Below, piece by piece: positions 17,452 to 27,179 of a DNA stretch of 64,000 nucleotides (within the stretch, counting starts at the first letter, position 1; each line of letters begins with the position of its first letter). The position numbers were made by a program, and so were the translations under genes. This DNA is from Bacteroidetes bacterium UBA6183 (GTDB lineage Bacteria; Bacteroidota; Bacteroidia; UKL13-3): positions 30,833 to 94,832 of the forward strand of contig DITN01000036.1 of NCBI GenBank assembly GCA_002422865.1. The letters are read 5' to 3'. The notes under the pieces are model-generated. The model was not told where the DNA came from. It saw nothing but the letters and a program-made list of their open reading frames with translations, and did no database searches.

Positions 17452-18777
17452 ATGACATTTGACGAATTAAATTTAATTGATCCCATTTTAAAAGCACTTA
17501 AAGAAGAAGGTTATACCCATCCAACTCCTATACAAGCGCAAGCCATTCCATCATTATTACAAGGAAAAGATTTATTAGGTTGTGCCCAAACAGGTACAGG
17601 TAAAACAGCAGCATTTGCAATTCCTATTATACAATTATTGTACAACGAACGCGAACAAGAACGTAAACGCAAACTGACATCAACTTTAATACTTACCCCA
17701 ACCAGAGAGCTGGCCATACAAATTGGTGATAGTTTTGAAGCCTATGGAAGATACACCGGATTAAAACATACCGTTGTATTTGGTGGCGTTTCTCAACACG
17801 GCCAAACCAACGCCTTAAAACATGGTATCGATATTTTAATTGCTACTCCCGGTAGGTTATTGGATTTGATGCAACAAGGTTTTGTAGACCTAAACCATAT
17901 TAAGTTATTTGTATTAGATGAAGCAGATCGTATGCTTGATATGGGTTTTGTGCATGATGTAAAAAGAGTACTTGCCAAACTACCCAAACAAAAGCAATCA
18001 TTGTTTTTTTCGGCAACTATGCCACCCGAAATTGTAAAGTTGGCTAACACCATTTTACACAACCCGGTAAAAGTTGAAGTAACCCCTGTTTCATCAACAG
18101 CAGAAAAAGTAGCACAACAATTGTACTATGTAGACAAGACCAATAAAAAATCTTTGCTTATTGATTTACTCAAGAAAAAAGACATGCATAGTGTTTTGAT
18201 TTTTGCACGTACCAAACATGGGGCAGATAGAATTGCAAAAGATTTAACCAAACAAGGATTTAAAACAGCCGCCATACACGGAGATAAATCTCAAAATGCA
18301 CGTCAAAATGCATTGAGTGATTTTAAAAATGGAGTAATCAGAAGTTTGGTTGCAACAGATATAGCTGCTCGTGGTATTGATATAGACAAATTAAGCCATG
18401 TAATTAATTACGAGGTACCCAATCAACCAGAAACTTATGTACACCGTATTGGACGTACCGGACGAGCTGCTGCTAGCGGAATTGCCATTAGTTTTTGCGA
18501 TGCCGAAGAACGCGAATACATCCGTGATATCGAAAAACTGATTGGACAAAAAATACCTGTAATTGAAAATCATCCATACCCGATGCAGGATTTTAATCCC
18601 GCACCAAAAAGTGCCAACGACAGAAGACATCAAAAAAGGGGTGAACCTCGTACCCCATCAAAATCTAATAACGATAGCGGACGAAAATTTAAGGGCACAG
18701 GAACGAGAAGCGAAAATAAACCCCAGGGCGATAAAAAATTTAGTGGTAAACCGAAGTTTAATGGTAACAAATATTAA
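17452..18777 (+). CDS. DEAD-box RNA helicase, RhlE-like
   Basis: 441 residues with all DEAD motifs: Q motif ([11 protein letters not shown]), I ([11 protein letters not shown]), Ia (PTRELAIQ), GG, Ib (ATPGRLLD), II ([13 protein letters not shown]), III (SAT), IV ([13 protein letters not shown]), V ([13 protein letters not shown]) and VI ([10 protein letters not shown]). From residue ~375 a basic, Asn/Ser/Gly-rich tail with many Lys/Arg follows, which is the RNA-binding extension usual in RhlE-type helicases. It remodels RNA, likely in ribosome assembly or mRNA turnover. Single gene. Confidence 0.93.
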   Translation: MTFDELNLIDPILKALKEEGYTHPTPIQAQAIPSLLQGKDLLGCAQTGTGKTAAFAIPIIQLLYNEREQERKRKLTSTLILTPTRELAIQIGDSFEAYGRYTGLKHTVVFGGVSQHGQTNALKHGIDILIATPGRLLDLMQQGFVDLNHIKLFVLDEADRMLDMGFVHDVKRVLAKLPKQKQSLFFSATMPPEIVKLANTILHNPVKVEVTPVSSTAEKVAQQLYYVDKTNKKSLLIDLLKKKDMHSVLIFARTKHGADRIAKDLTKQGFKTAAIHGDKSQNARQNALSDFKNGVIRSLVATDIAARGIDIDKLSHVINYEVPNQPETYVHRIGRTGRAAASGIAISFCDAEEREYIRDIEKLIGQKIPVIENHPYPMQDFNPAPKSANDRRHQKRGEPRTPSKSNNDSGRKFKGTGTRSENKPQGDKKFSGKPKFNGNKY

Positions 18778-18999
18778 ACAAACACACTCCTATAAAGGCA
18801 GGCTGTAGTTCGCACCTAAAATGTTGTACAATAAACTGCTTCTGAAAATATATGAGTTAAGTTTAATAATCATTGGCATAAGTCGGGCAAAAAATTAAAT
18901 TTGCCCAAACATTTACAAGTGTAAAATTAGCAAACAGCACATTTTCAAAGAAATATAACTGGGCTAGTTTTCCCCTAATGCATAAATTGACTAAATATT

Positions 19000-20334
19000 A
19001 TGTCTGAATTTCAATTGGTGATGCCCAAAATGGGCGAAAGTATTGCGGAAGCAACCATTATCCGCTGGGTTAAAAACGAAGGCGACATGATCGCTGCCGA
19101 TGAAACCGTATTAGAAATTGCTACCGATAAAGTAGATTCTGAAGTACCATCTCCTAAAGGCGGTAAGCTTATAAAACGTTTATTTAATGAAGGTGATGTG
19201 GTACCTGTAGGTGCTGCCATTGCCATTATAGCATTAGAAGGTGGTGCAACAGCAACTCCATCAGCCCCAGCACCCGAGGTAAAAACAGCAGTAGCAGAAG
19301 TTGAAAAAACTGTTGTTGCTGCCATTAACACCACAAGTGCACCAAAACCAAGTAATGCCGGTGGCGCCCGCTTTTACAGTCCTTTAGTTTTAAACATAGC
19401 TAAGGAAGAAAATGTAAGTATGGCCGAATTGGAAAACATTGAAGGCTCAGGAAACGAAGGTCGTGTTACCAAGCGTGATATTTTAGCATTTGTGCAAAAC
19501 CGCAGCAGTGCTCCTGCACCAGCTCAAGTAACAACTGCCCCAGTAGCTTCTGCTCCTATCTCTCAGCCGGCTGCACAAACAGCTCAGGTACCTGCATTTA
19601 AAGCACCAAAAGTAACTTTGATGCCGGGTGATGAAATTATTGAGATGGATCGCATGCGTAAAATCATTGCCGAAAACATGGTTATGAGTAAGCATGTTTC
19701 TCCACACGTAACTTCATTTGTTGAGGCCGATGTAACCAACATGGTTAAATGGAGAGATAAAGCCAAAAAAGTATACGAAAAAAGAGAAGGCGAAAAAATC
19801 ACTTTTACACCCATGTTTATTGAGTGTGTGGTTAAAGCTATCAAAGATTACCCAATGATTAACATTGCTGTTGACGGTACAAACATCGTTAAACGCAAAT
19901 CAATTAACGTGGGTATGGCAGCGGCACTGCCAAGTGGTAACCTAATTGTACCTGTGCTTAAAAATGCAGATAACATGAACCTAATTGGATTAACCAAAAT
20001 GGTGAATGATTTGGCTAATCGTGCTCGCGCAAATAAATTATCACCGGATGAAATATCAGGTGGTACATTTACTTTAACCAATGTAGGTGGATTTGGTAAT
20101 GTGATGGGTACTCCAATTATCAGCCAACCTCAGGTAGCTATTATGGCAACAGGTACTATTAAAAAGAAACCGGCTGTGATGGAAACTGAAATGGGTGATG
20201 TTATTGCCATTCGTCATATCATGTTCCTTTCATTAAGTTATGATCACCGTGTGGTTGATGGTTCGTTAGGTGGTTCTTTCTTGCGTAGAGTAGCAGACTA
20301 CATGGAACAATGGGATATCAATCGTGAGATTTAA
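19000..20334 (+). CDS. 2-oxoacid dehydrogenase E2 component (dihydrolipoyllysine acyltransferase)
   Basis: 444 residues. Lipoyl domain at residues 1-80 with the lipoylated Lys44 in EIATDKVDSEVP. There is an Ala/Pro/Thr-rich linker (residues ~85-115) and an E1/E3-binding domain (~123-160; RFYSPLVLNIAKEENV...GNEGRVTKRDIL). A second Ala/Pro linker and the acyltransferase domain (~210-444) follow, ending with the active-site SYDHRVVDGSLGGSF (His416, Asp420). The single lipoyl domain and the MSEFQLVMPKMGESIAEATI start resemble branched-chain-type E2 or generic E2 proteins in Bacteroidota more than PDH E2. Which complex it serves is uncertain. Stand-alone gene with its own terminator. Confidence 0.9.
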   Translation: MSEFQLVMPKMGESIAEATIIRWVKNEGDMIAADETVLEIATDKVDSEVPSPKGGKLIKRLFNEGDVVPVGAAIAIIALEGGATATPSAPAPEVKTAVAEVEKTVVAAINTTSAPKPSNAGGARFYSPLVLNIAKEENVSMAELENIEGSGNEGRVTKRDILAFVQNRSSAPAPAQVTTAPVASAPISQPAAQTAQVPAFKAPKVTLMPGDEIIEMDRMRKIIAENMVMSKHVSPHVTSFVEADVTNMVKWRDKAKKVYEKREGEKITFTPMFIECVVKAIKDYPMINIAVDGTNIVKRKSINVGMAAALPSGNLIVPVLKNADNMNLIGLTKMVNDLANRARANKLSPDEISGGTFTLTNVGGFGNVMGTPIISQPQVAIMATGTIKKKPAVMETEMGDVIAIRHIMFLSLSYDHRVVDGSLGGSFLRRVADYMEQWDINREI

Positions 20335-20365
20335 ATCATGAGATCTATCTATTTATAAATTATAC

Positions 20366-20397
20366 AAGGCCACTTACAGAAAGTAAGTGGCCTTTTG
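20366..20397 (+). terminator. Terminator after the E2 gene
   Basis: AAGGCCACTTAC / GTAAGTGGCCTT, loop AGAAA, then T's. Confidence 0.9.
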
Positions 20398-20528
20398 TTT
20401 ATAGAGATATGCTGATTAAAGTTATTTGTTAACCTGATTATATTCAGTTTCAACCTTATAATTTTAACTTAACTTGCGGTATAAGTGCTTATTTGATTGC
20501 AAATAAGTATCGAATTGAAATACCCCTA

Positions 20529-23500
20529 ATGAAAACACTTAAAACGAACTTTTACGAATTGCTGAAAAGCGATGAAACAATTTTTGACTTTTTCCTGCAA
20601 TATGCGCTTGATGGCCTGATTTATTATGATTTAAAAAGTCCTGGAAATTCATGGATTAACGATAAACTGTTAAATGTTCTGGGGTTTGATGATGAATATA
20701 ACATATCAAATCATGACCAAATTTTAACTTCACAAATAAATGACTCTATTAATCTGCTAAGATTAAAAAAACACAATACAACTGAACTTCATTTCAAACA
20801 TAAAAGTGGCAAGTCTGTTTGGATGGAAACCCGAAGTATTTTTTATGAGCCAAACAAATTAATACTTGCCCTAAGAAACATAACTCAAAGCAAAGAACGT
20901 GAACTTATTTTAGATAGCTGTAATCAACAAGCGCATATTGGATACTGGGAAATTGACGTATTAGCTGGCACTAAGCCAGTTTGGAGTAGCGTAACTAGAG
21001 AAATACATGAGGTAGATGCTAATTATGAACCATTATTAGAAAATGCCATCTTGTTTTATAGAGAAGGCAGTTGTCGAGAGCTAATTTCAGAACTATACAA
21101 TCGCGCAGTTAGTGAAGGTACACCATATTTAGTAGAACTTGAAATAGTAACCGCCAAAGGCAATATAAAATGGGTTAAAACAACATGTGTTCCAGAATTT
21201 ATTGACGGTAAATGTATAAGAACTTATGGAACATTTCAGGATATTACCAATGAAAAAAACTTGACCCGACAACTAGAGGAAGAAAAAGTTAAGTTGAGTA
21301 ATGCTATTGATGGTGCCAGAATTGCAACTTGGGAATGGAATGTACAAACAGGCACAACTGTTTTTAACAAGCGATGGGCAGAAATGTTAGGATACACCCT
21401 TGATGAGCTTGCTCCTGTTAGTATTAATACATGGCTTAATTTAGCCCATCCTGATGATTTAAAAAAATCTGAAAAACTTTTGAACGACTGTTTCAGTAAA
21501 AAATCAGCCTATTATGAAGGTGAGTTTCGTATGAAACATAAAAATGGAGATTGGATTTGGGTGTATGATAAAGGAAAAGTATTCAGTTGGACTGATGATG
21601 GAAAACCGTTAATGATGTATGGTATCCACCTTGATATTACAGAAAAGATTAATGAAATTGACCAATACATAGGTTTTATAAAACACGCTCCATCGGCAAT
21701 TGCAATGTTTGATATTGATATGAGATATATGGCGGTATCAGAGCAGTGGGTTAAAGACTATGGATTAAAAGACGTATCTGAAGTAATTGGTAAAACTCAT
21801 TATGAATTATTACCTGAAATTGGTGATGATTGGAAAGCGATACACCAAAAGTGTTTAACCGGAGAAAAAGCGTCAAGAGACGAAGATAAATTTACACGAA
21901 TAAATGGGGACATTCAACGGCTAAAATGGGCCATTAAACCTTGGTATAACGCAAATGCACAAGTAGGCGGTTTGATCATGATGACAGAAGACATCACCGA
22001 AGCCATTAACAATAAAGAGTTACTTCATATTAGCGAAGAAACTTTTAGAGGAAACTTTGAATATGCATCAATTGGCATGGCCATTTCTGATAATACCGGA
22101 AAAGGAATAAAAGTAAACAAAACACTCTGCGATATGCTGGGATATTCTGCCCCGGAATTACTCGATATATCATTTGTAGAAATTACTCACCCAGATGATT
22201 TAGAAAAAGATTTAGCCTTATTAAAAAAGGTATCTGATGGAGAAATAAACAGCTACCAAATTGAAAAAAGGTGTTTTCATAAAAATGGAAAACTAGTTTA
22301 TATCATACTTGCGTTATCAGTAGTTAAGAATGAGGATGGAAGCATCCTATACTACATCACACAAATGGTTGATATTTCTCAACTGAAGGATACTGAAAAA
22401 AAACTAGAACAAGCGCTATTACATAACCAATCTATTTTAGATGCGAGTACACAAATTTCTATCATAGGAACTGATGAAAATGGGATAGTGACTACTTTCA
22501 ACGTTGGAGCCGAAAACTTGCTGGGATACTCAGCAGATGAGGTGCTGAATAAAAAACTTGTAACAGATTTTCATTTATCTGAGGAACTAATTACGAAGGC
22601 AACAAAAATACAAGAAGAAACAGGCAAAGACATTTCAAATTTTGATGTATTGATTCATTTAATTGAAAATGAAAAAGCACTTGTAAGCGAGTGGACATAC
22701 GTAAATAAAAATCATGAACAATTCCCAATTTTACTCTCGTTAAACAGCGTTAAGCAACATAACAAAACTATTGGATATTTAGGTATTGGAATTAATATCA
22801 CCGAGATTAAGAAAGCAGAAAAAGATATTGAAAGTTTGCTTAATGCCACTCAAGATCAAAACTTACGTTTACGAAATTTTGCCCATATTGTATCACATAA
22901 CCTACGTTCGCATTCCGGAAACATAAGCGCCCTTATTGATATTTTACAAGTAGAACAAAAAGTACTTGAAGAGAATGTAGTGTTTAGTTATTTAAAGGCT
23001 GCTTCAACCAATTTGAAAGAAACCATTGACCACCTGAACACTGTAGCGGCACTTAATGCATCTGGCACGCAAAAATCAGAAAAAATAAACATCAAACCAC
23101 TTATTGAAGCGGCCATTAGCAATGTTACAGGATTGGCTTACGATGCTAAAGTTGCTATACAAAACTTAGTAAATGAAGACATTTTTATATCCGGAGATTT
23201 GGCTTATTTAGATAGTATTTTTCTTAACCTATTAACCAATGGCATAAAATACCGCTCAACAGAGCGTAACAGTTATATTATTGTTTCTGCAAAACAAACA
23301 GATGAATACATTGCCATAAGTTTTAAAGACAATGGACTTGGAATTGATTTACAGAAAAATGGAAGTAAACTTTTTGGAATGTATAAAACCTTTCATAAAA
23401 ATCCTGATGCAAGAGGTGTTGGCTTATTTATTACTAAGAACCAAATTGAAGCCATGGGTGGTAAAATTAAAGTAGAAAGTACTGTTAATGTTGGATCAAT

Positions 23501-23531
23501 ATTTACTGTTTATCTAAAATTGGCACAATAG
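20529..23531 (+). CDS. Multi-PAS sensor histidine kinase, soluble
   Basis: I start at the ATG at 20529 (1000 residues, MKTLKTNFYELLKSDE). There is no signal peptide or membrane segment, so it is cytoplasmic. About six PAS/PAC units run from residue ~15 to ~760; repeated PAC ends are visible as HKNGDWIWVYDKG, YGIHLDITEK, MMTEDITEA, YYITQMVDISQLKD and GYLGIGINITEIKKAE. A short coiled coil leads to an H-box NFAHIVSHNLRSHSGN (phospho-His ~787), an N box FLNLLTNGIKYRS, G1 FKDNGLGID and G2 ARGVGLFITKNQIEAMGG. All kinase motifs are intact. No cognate regulator is adjacent; the metal-efflux operon starts 125 bases downstream. Confidence 0.9.
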   Translation: MKTLKTNFYELLKSDETIFDFFLQYALDGLIYYDLKSPGNSWINDKLLNVLGFDDEYNISNHDQILTSQINDSINLLRLKKHNTTELHFKHKSGKSVWMETRSIFYEPNKLILALRNITQSKERELILDSCNQQAHIGYWEIDVLAGTKPVWSSVTREIHEVDANYEPLLENAILFYREGSCRELISELYNRAVSEGTPYLVELEIVTAKGNIKWVKTTCVPEFIDGKCIRTYGTFQDITNEKNLTRQLEEEKVKLSNAIDGARIATWEWNVQTGTTVFNKRWAEMLGYTLDELAPVSINTWLNLAHPDDLKKSEKLLNDCFSKKSAYYEGEFRMKHKNGDWIWVYDKGKVFSWTDDGKPLMMYGIHLDITEKINEIDQYIGFIKHAPSAIAMFDIDMRYMAVSEQWVKDYGLKDVSEVIGKTHYELLPEIGDDWKAIHQKCLTGEKASRDEDKFTRINGDIQRLKWAIKPWYNANAQVGGLIMMTEDITEAINNKELLHISEETFRGNFEYASIGMAISDNTGKGIKVNKTLCDMLGYSAPELLDISFVEITHPDDLEKDLALLKKVSDGEINSYQIEKRCFHKNGKLVYIILALSVVKNEDGSILYYITQMVDISQLKDTEKKLEQALLHNQSILDASTQISIIGTDENGIVTTFNVGAENLLGYSADEVLNKKLVTDFHLSEELITKATKIQEETGKDISNFDVLIHLIENEKALVSEWTYVNKNHEQFPILLSLNSVKQHNKTIGYLGIGINITEIKKAEKDIESLLNATQDQNLRLRNFAHIVSHNLRSHSGNISALIDILQVEQKVLEENVVFSYLKAASTNLKETIDHLNTVAALNASGTQKSEKINIKPLIEAAISNVTGLAYDAKVAIQNLVNEDIFISGDLAYLDSIFLNLLTNGIKYRSTERNSYIIVSAKQTDEYIAISFKDNGLGIDLQKNGSKLFGMYKTFHKNPDARGVGLFITKNQIEAMGGKIKVESTVNVGSIFTVYLKLAQ

Positions 23532-23588
23532 CTATTAAAAAACGAAAGTTTCTTCAGACATCAAACAAAGAATTTCTTTTACAAAACT

Positions 23589-23609
23589 TTAACGCAAAAG
23601 TAGCGTTAA
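23589..23609. promoter_or_regulatory. Palindromic operator candidate upstream of the metal-efflux operon
   Basis: Perfect inverted repeat TTAACGC, 7-base spacer, GCGTTAA. It ends 15 bases before the minus-7 box TAGATTTG, so it covers the expected minus-33 region. The arrangement fits a dimeric repressor or activator; no regulator gene is adjacent. Confidence 0.5.
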
Positions 23610-23624
23610 TTGTCTTATTAGCCG

Positions 23625-23632
23625 TAGATTTG
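23625..23632 (+). promoter_or_regulatory. Minus-7 element TAGATTTG of the efflux operon
   Basis: TAnnTTTG match 23 bases upstream of the TTG start at 23656. Confidence 0.55.
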
Positions 23633-23655
23633 CGACCTCATTAAAAGCCCCAAAA

Positions 23656-23952
23656 TTGGATAAAAGAATTAAATACCTATACCTTGTTGTTGTTACCCTA
23701 TTGGCACTCAGCTATTTGCTGCCAACCATGGTGAGCACTACACTTGTATTTGATAATTTAATTGAACAAACCACGTCTGAATCTTCAGACATGAAATTAC
23801 AGAAAGAAGACCTAACCGATTCGGAAATAACAGCACCTGAGGAATGTTTGGTATGTGTTTACCCTCATCGTTGCATTACGCTAGATTACTTGATTAATCA
23901 AGCACCAAAAGAGCCTGTAATACAACAAAACACGCCTCCACCACAGGGATAA
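23656..23952 (+). CDS. Small membrane-anchored protein with CxxC and His/Cys motif, first gene of efflux operon
   Basis: 98 residues with a TTG start at 23656; no in-frame ATG exists upstream or near the beginning. The N-terminus MDKRIK is followed by one hydrophobic helix (residues ~7-30), so the protein is probably an inner-membrane anchored or secreted periplasmic protein. The remainder is acidic and polar, with a cluster ECLVCVYPHRC (three Cys and one His within 10 residues) around residue 75 and a Pro/Gln-rich tail. I recognise no family. It lies 69 bases before a CusA/CzcA-type pump in the same direction. Metal binding or delivery to the pump is an inference from motif and place. Confidence 0.6.
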   Translation: MDKRIKYLYLVVVTLLALSYLLPTMVSTTLVFDNLIEQTTSESSDMKLQKEDLTDSEITAPEECLVCVYPHRCITLDYLINQAPKEPVIQQNTPPPQG

Positions 23953-24021
23953 TAAACCCCTGCACTATTTTCTCTTGCGCGTAAATCCGTGCTTTCTATT
24001 TTATTAAACTAATCAAACTAA

Positions 24022-27000
24022 ATGATTGATAAATTAATTACGTATAGTACACGTAGTCCTTGGACTATTGGCTTTTTGATACTAATACTTACTGTTTGGG
24101 GTGGATACTCCTTACAAAAATTACCCATTGATGCAGTGCCTGATGTAACCACCAATCAGGTTGATGTAATCACCAATTCGCCTAATCTTTCTTCGCTAGA
24201 AATAGAACGTTTTATTACCACGCCAATAGAAATGGCTATGGCCAATATTCCGGGTTTAATTGAAGTTCGTTCTAACTCAAAATTTGGAAGCAGCGTTGTA
24301 AAACTCATTTTTAAAGATGAGGTTGATATTTACTGGGCCCGTCAACAAGTTTTTGAACGCTTAGAATATGTTAAAAGTGAAATTCCAGAAGGAGCAGGCA
24401 CGCCTATTTTAGGGCCGGCATCAACAGGATTAGGAGAAATTTACCAATATGTAATTCGACCTACTGATATAAAAAACAGCAAATACACCACCACCGAAAT
24501 TCGTACCATACAAGATTGGGTAGTGCGTAGAAAATTACTTGGACTAAACGGTGTTGCTGATGTGAGTGGTTATGGTGGATTCACCAAAGAATATCAAGCC
24601 AAAATTAAACCGGAGCGGTTAAAATCTTTAGGCATTACGGTTGATGAATTGTATGAAGCTTTGGCTAAAGGAAACAGCAATACCGGAGGTGCATACATTG
24701 AAAAAGATAACAAAGCATACACCATCAGAGGAATTGGTTTAGCCAAAAACCTGGAAGACATAGCCAATACAGTTATTGAAACCAGAAACGGGGTACCTAT
24801 TTTAGTTAAGGAAGTTGCTGATGTGGAGTTCGGACATGCCCTAAGATATGGAGCTTTAACCATGAATGGTGAAGGTGATGTGGTTGGTGGCTCAATACTA
24901 ATGATGAAAGGTGCCAATGGTAACCAAGTAATTCTGGATGTAAAAAAACGTATGGCCGAAATTCAGGAAATGTTACCCGAAGGATTAACCATTGAGCCAT
25001 TTGTAGACCGTTCTAAGTTAGTAAATGCAGCCATTAAAACAGTGGCAACCAACCTCATTGAAGGAGCAATTATTGTGTTTGTGGTTATTCTACTATTGTT
25101 AGGAAACTTACGTGCAGGTTTGTTAGCGGCATCTGTCATTCCACTTTCCATGTTGTTTGCTTTTATCATGATGAATTACACCGGTGTTGTTGGTAACATT
25201 ATGAGTTTAGGAGCCATTGATTTTGGCTTGTTGGTTGACCCGGCCATTATAGTAGTAGAAAGTGTGGTACTGTTTTTAGCAGTGGCCATGAGTAAACGAC
25301 TAAGAGAAAATCCGCATGCAAAAATTACGTATAAAGACAGACAAGATATTGTAATCGAATCAACCATAACCATTAAAAAATCGGTTGTGTTTGGTGGGTT
25401 GATTATTCTGATTGTGTACTTCCCTATTTTAACCTTACAAGGTGTAGAAGGAAAAATGTTCAGCCCAATGGCTAAAACTGTTGGTTACGCCATTATAGGT
25501 GCCTTAATACTGGCATTAACCTATGTACCCATGATGAGTGCCTTGATTTTACGTCCGGCAAAATCATTACATCATGATGATATCGGAGCTAAAATTGTAA
25601 ACTTCTTTTTAAAAGGAATTAACCCACTTTTTAACACTTGTTTAAAATACAAAAAAGCAGTTGTAGCATTTGCGGGTGTGGTCATATTTGCGGGCTACAT
25701 TGGTTTTTCAAATATTGGTGGCGAGTTTATTCCAAAGTTACAAGAAGGTGATATTTTAATTGATATGAATTTACCAATCGGAACACCTCTTACCGAGTCA
25801 ATATCACAAAGTAACAATATTCAAAAATTCTTGATGAAAGAATACCCTGATGAGATAGAAAGAATCGTATCTAAAATTGGTACATCAGAGGTAAAGGTTG
25901 ATCCGCTTCCTTTAGAATCTCAGGAAATATCAGTGGTACTAAAAGACAAAAAGCATTGGACCAAAACAAAACAACAAGAAGAATTAGCCGCAATGTTTAA
26001 CGAATCAATGAAACAATTTCCGGGAATTATTTTATCCATTCAACAACCTATTGAAAGTAGGGTAAATGATATGATGAGTGGCGCAAGGACGGATGTTGTA
26101 GTGCAATTATACGGACCCGATTTAGATACATTGGTTAAAAAAGGAAATGAAATTATTCAATTGGTAAAAACTGTTCCCGGTGCTGTTGATGTGCAGGAGA
26201 ATAAAGTATTTGGCTTGCCGCAAATTAACATTGAGTACGACAGAAAAGCCATGGCCTTGTATGGTGTAAAAGTTGAACAAGTAAACCGTGCAATTCAAAC
26301 TGCATTTGGTGGCGCTACTGCCGGGGTTATATACGAAAACGACAAACGTTTTGATTTAACATTAAGGTTGGTTGGAGAAGAACGTGTGAAACGTGAAAAC
26401 ATAGACAACTTAATGATAGAGGCCGACAACGGACAACCTGTACCATTAAAAGAATTGGCTACCATACAAGAAGATGTTGGACCATCAGAAATTGGACACG
26501 AAGGCCTACAACGTAGGGTTAATCTAGGTTTTAATGTACGTGGACGTGATTTGGAAAGTGTGGTAAACGATGTAATGAAATTAGTGGATAGCAAAGTTCA
26601 ATTACCGGAAAATTACCGCGTAACTTATGGTGGTGAGTTCGAAAACTTTAGTCGTGCCAAAGGCACATTAGCCATCGTTGTTCCAATTTCGTTGCTCATT
26701 ATTTTAGGATTATTGTATCTAACATTTGGCAACTTTAAAGACAGTTTGCTCATTTATTCTGTAGTTCCTTTATCGGCAGTTGGTGGTGTTTTATCTTTAC
26801 TTATACGTGATATGAATTTTAGTATATCTGCAGGTGTTGGATTTATTGCCTTGTTTGGTGTGGCCGTGTTAAACGGAATTTTATTGGTGAGCCATTTTAA
26901 CCATTTGGGTACACTGGGCATTAACGATTTAGACCAACGCGTAAAACAAGGATTACAAGAACGCATCAGGCCGGTGTTGATGACATCATTAGTAGCCGCA

Positions 27001-27174
27001 TTAGGGTTTATGCCTATGGCATTATCTAACAGTGTAGGGGCCGAAGTACAAAAGCCGCTGGCAACAGTTGTTATTGGTGGATTAATTATTTCTACAGCAT
27101 TAACCTTATTTGTGCTTCCTGTACTTTATACCCTATTTACCAAAAAAGTAACCATCACTAATCCTGAGAAATAA
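24022..27174 (+). CDS. Heavy-metal efflux RND transporter, CusA/CzcA family
   Basis: 1050 residues, the normal length for HME-RND pumps. It starts MIDKLITYSTRSPWTIGFLILILTVWGGYSLQKLPIDAVPDVTTNQVDV, with the PIDAVPDVT signature of the CzcA/CusA group. Twelve membrane helices in two sets of six are separated by two large periplasmic loops. The helix-4 proton-relay segment is GAIDFGLLVDPAIIVVES, where the Asp/Glu positions mark metal-type pumps, and GFIALFGVAVLNGI is in the second half. It uses the proton gradient to move a metal cation from periplasm to the outside. The downstream genes give the channel (6 bases later) and adaptor (6 bases later). Confidence 0.93.
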   Translation: MIDKLITYSTRSPWTIGFLILILTVWGGYSLQKLPIDAVPDVTTNQVDVITNSPNLSSLEIERFITTPIEMAMANIPGLIEVRSNSKFGSSVVKLIFKDEVDIYWARQQVFERLEYVKSEIPEGAGTPILGPASTGLGEIYQYVIRPTDIKNSKYTTTEIRTIQDWVVRRKLLGLNGVADVSGYGGFTKEYQAKIKPERLKSLGITVDELYEALAKGNSNTGGAYIEKDNKAYTIRGIGLAKNLEDIANTVIETRNGVPILVKEVADVEFGHALRYGALTMNGEGDVVGGSILMMKGANGNQVILDVKKRMAEIQEMLPEGLTIEPFVDRSKLVNAAIKTVATNLIEGAIIVFVVILLLLGNLRAGLLAASVIPLSMLFAFIMMNYTGVVGNIMSLGAIDFGLLVDPAIIVVESVVLFLAVAMSKRLRENPHAKITYKDRQDIVIESTITIKKSVVFGGLIILIVYFPILTLQGVEGKMFSPMAKTVGYAIIGALILALTYVPMMSALILRPAKSLHHDDIGAKIVNFFLKGINPLFNTCLKYKKAVVAFAGVVIFAGYIGFSNIGGEFIPKLQEGDILIDMNLPIGTPLTESISQSNNIQKFLMKEYPDEIERIVSKIGTSEVKVDPLPLESQEISVVLKDKKHWTKTKQQEELAAMFNESMKQFPGIILSIQQPIESRVNDMMSGARTDVVVQLYGPDLDTLVKKGNEIIQLVKTVPGAVDVQENKVFGLPQINIEYDRKAMALYGVKVEQVNRAIQTAFGGATAGVIYENDKRFDLTLRLVGEERVKRENIDNLMIEADNGQPVPLKELATIQEDVGPSEIGHEGLQRRVNLGFNVRGRDLESVVNDVMKLVDSKVQLPENYRVTYGGEFENFSRAKGTLAIVVPISLLIILGLLYLTFGNFKDSLLIYSVVPLSAVGGVLSLLIRDMNFSISAGVGFIALFGVAVLNGILLVSHFNHLGTLGINDLDQRVKQGLQERIRPVLMTSLVAALGFMPMALSNSVGAEVQKPLATVVIGGLIISTALTLFVLPVLYTLFTKKVTITNPEK

Positions 27175-27179
27175 ACAGC

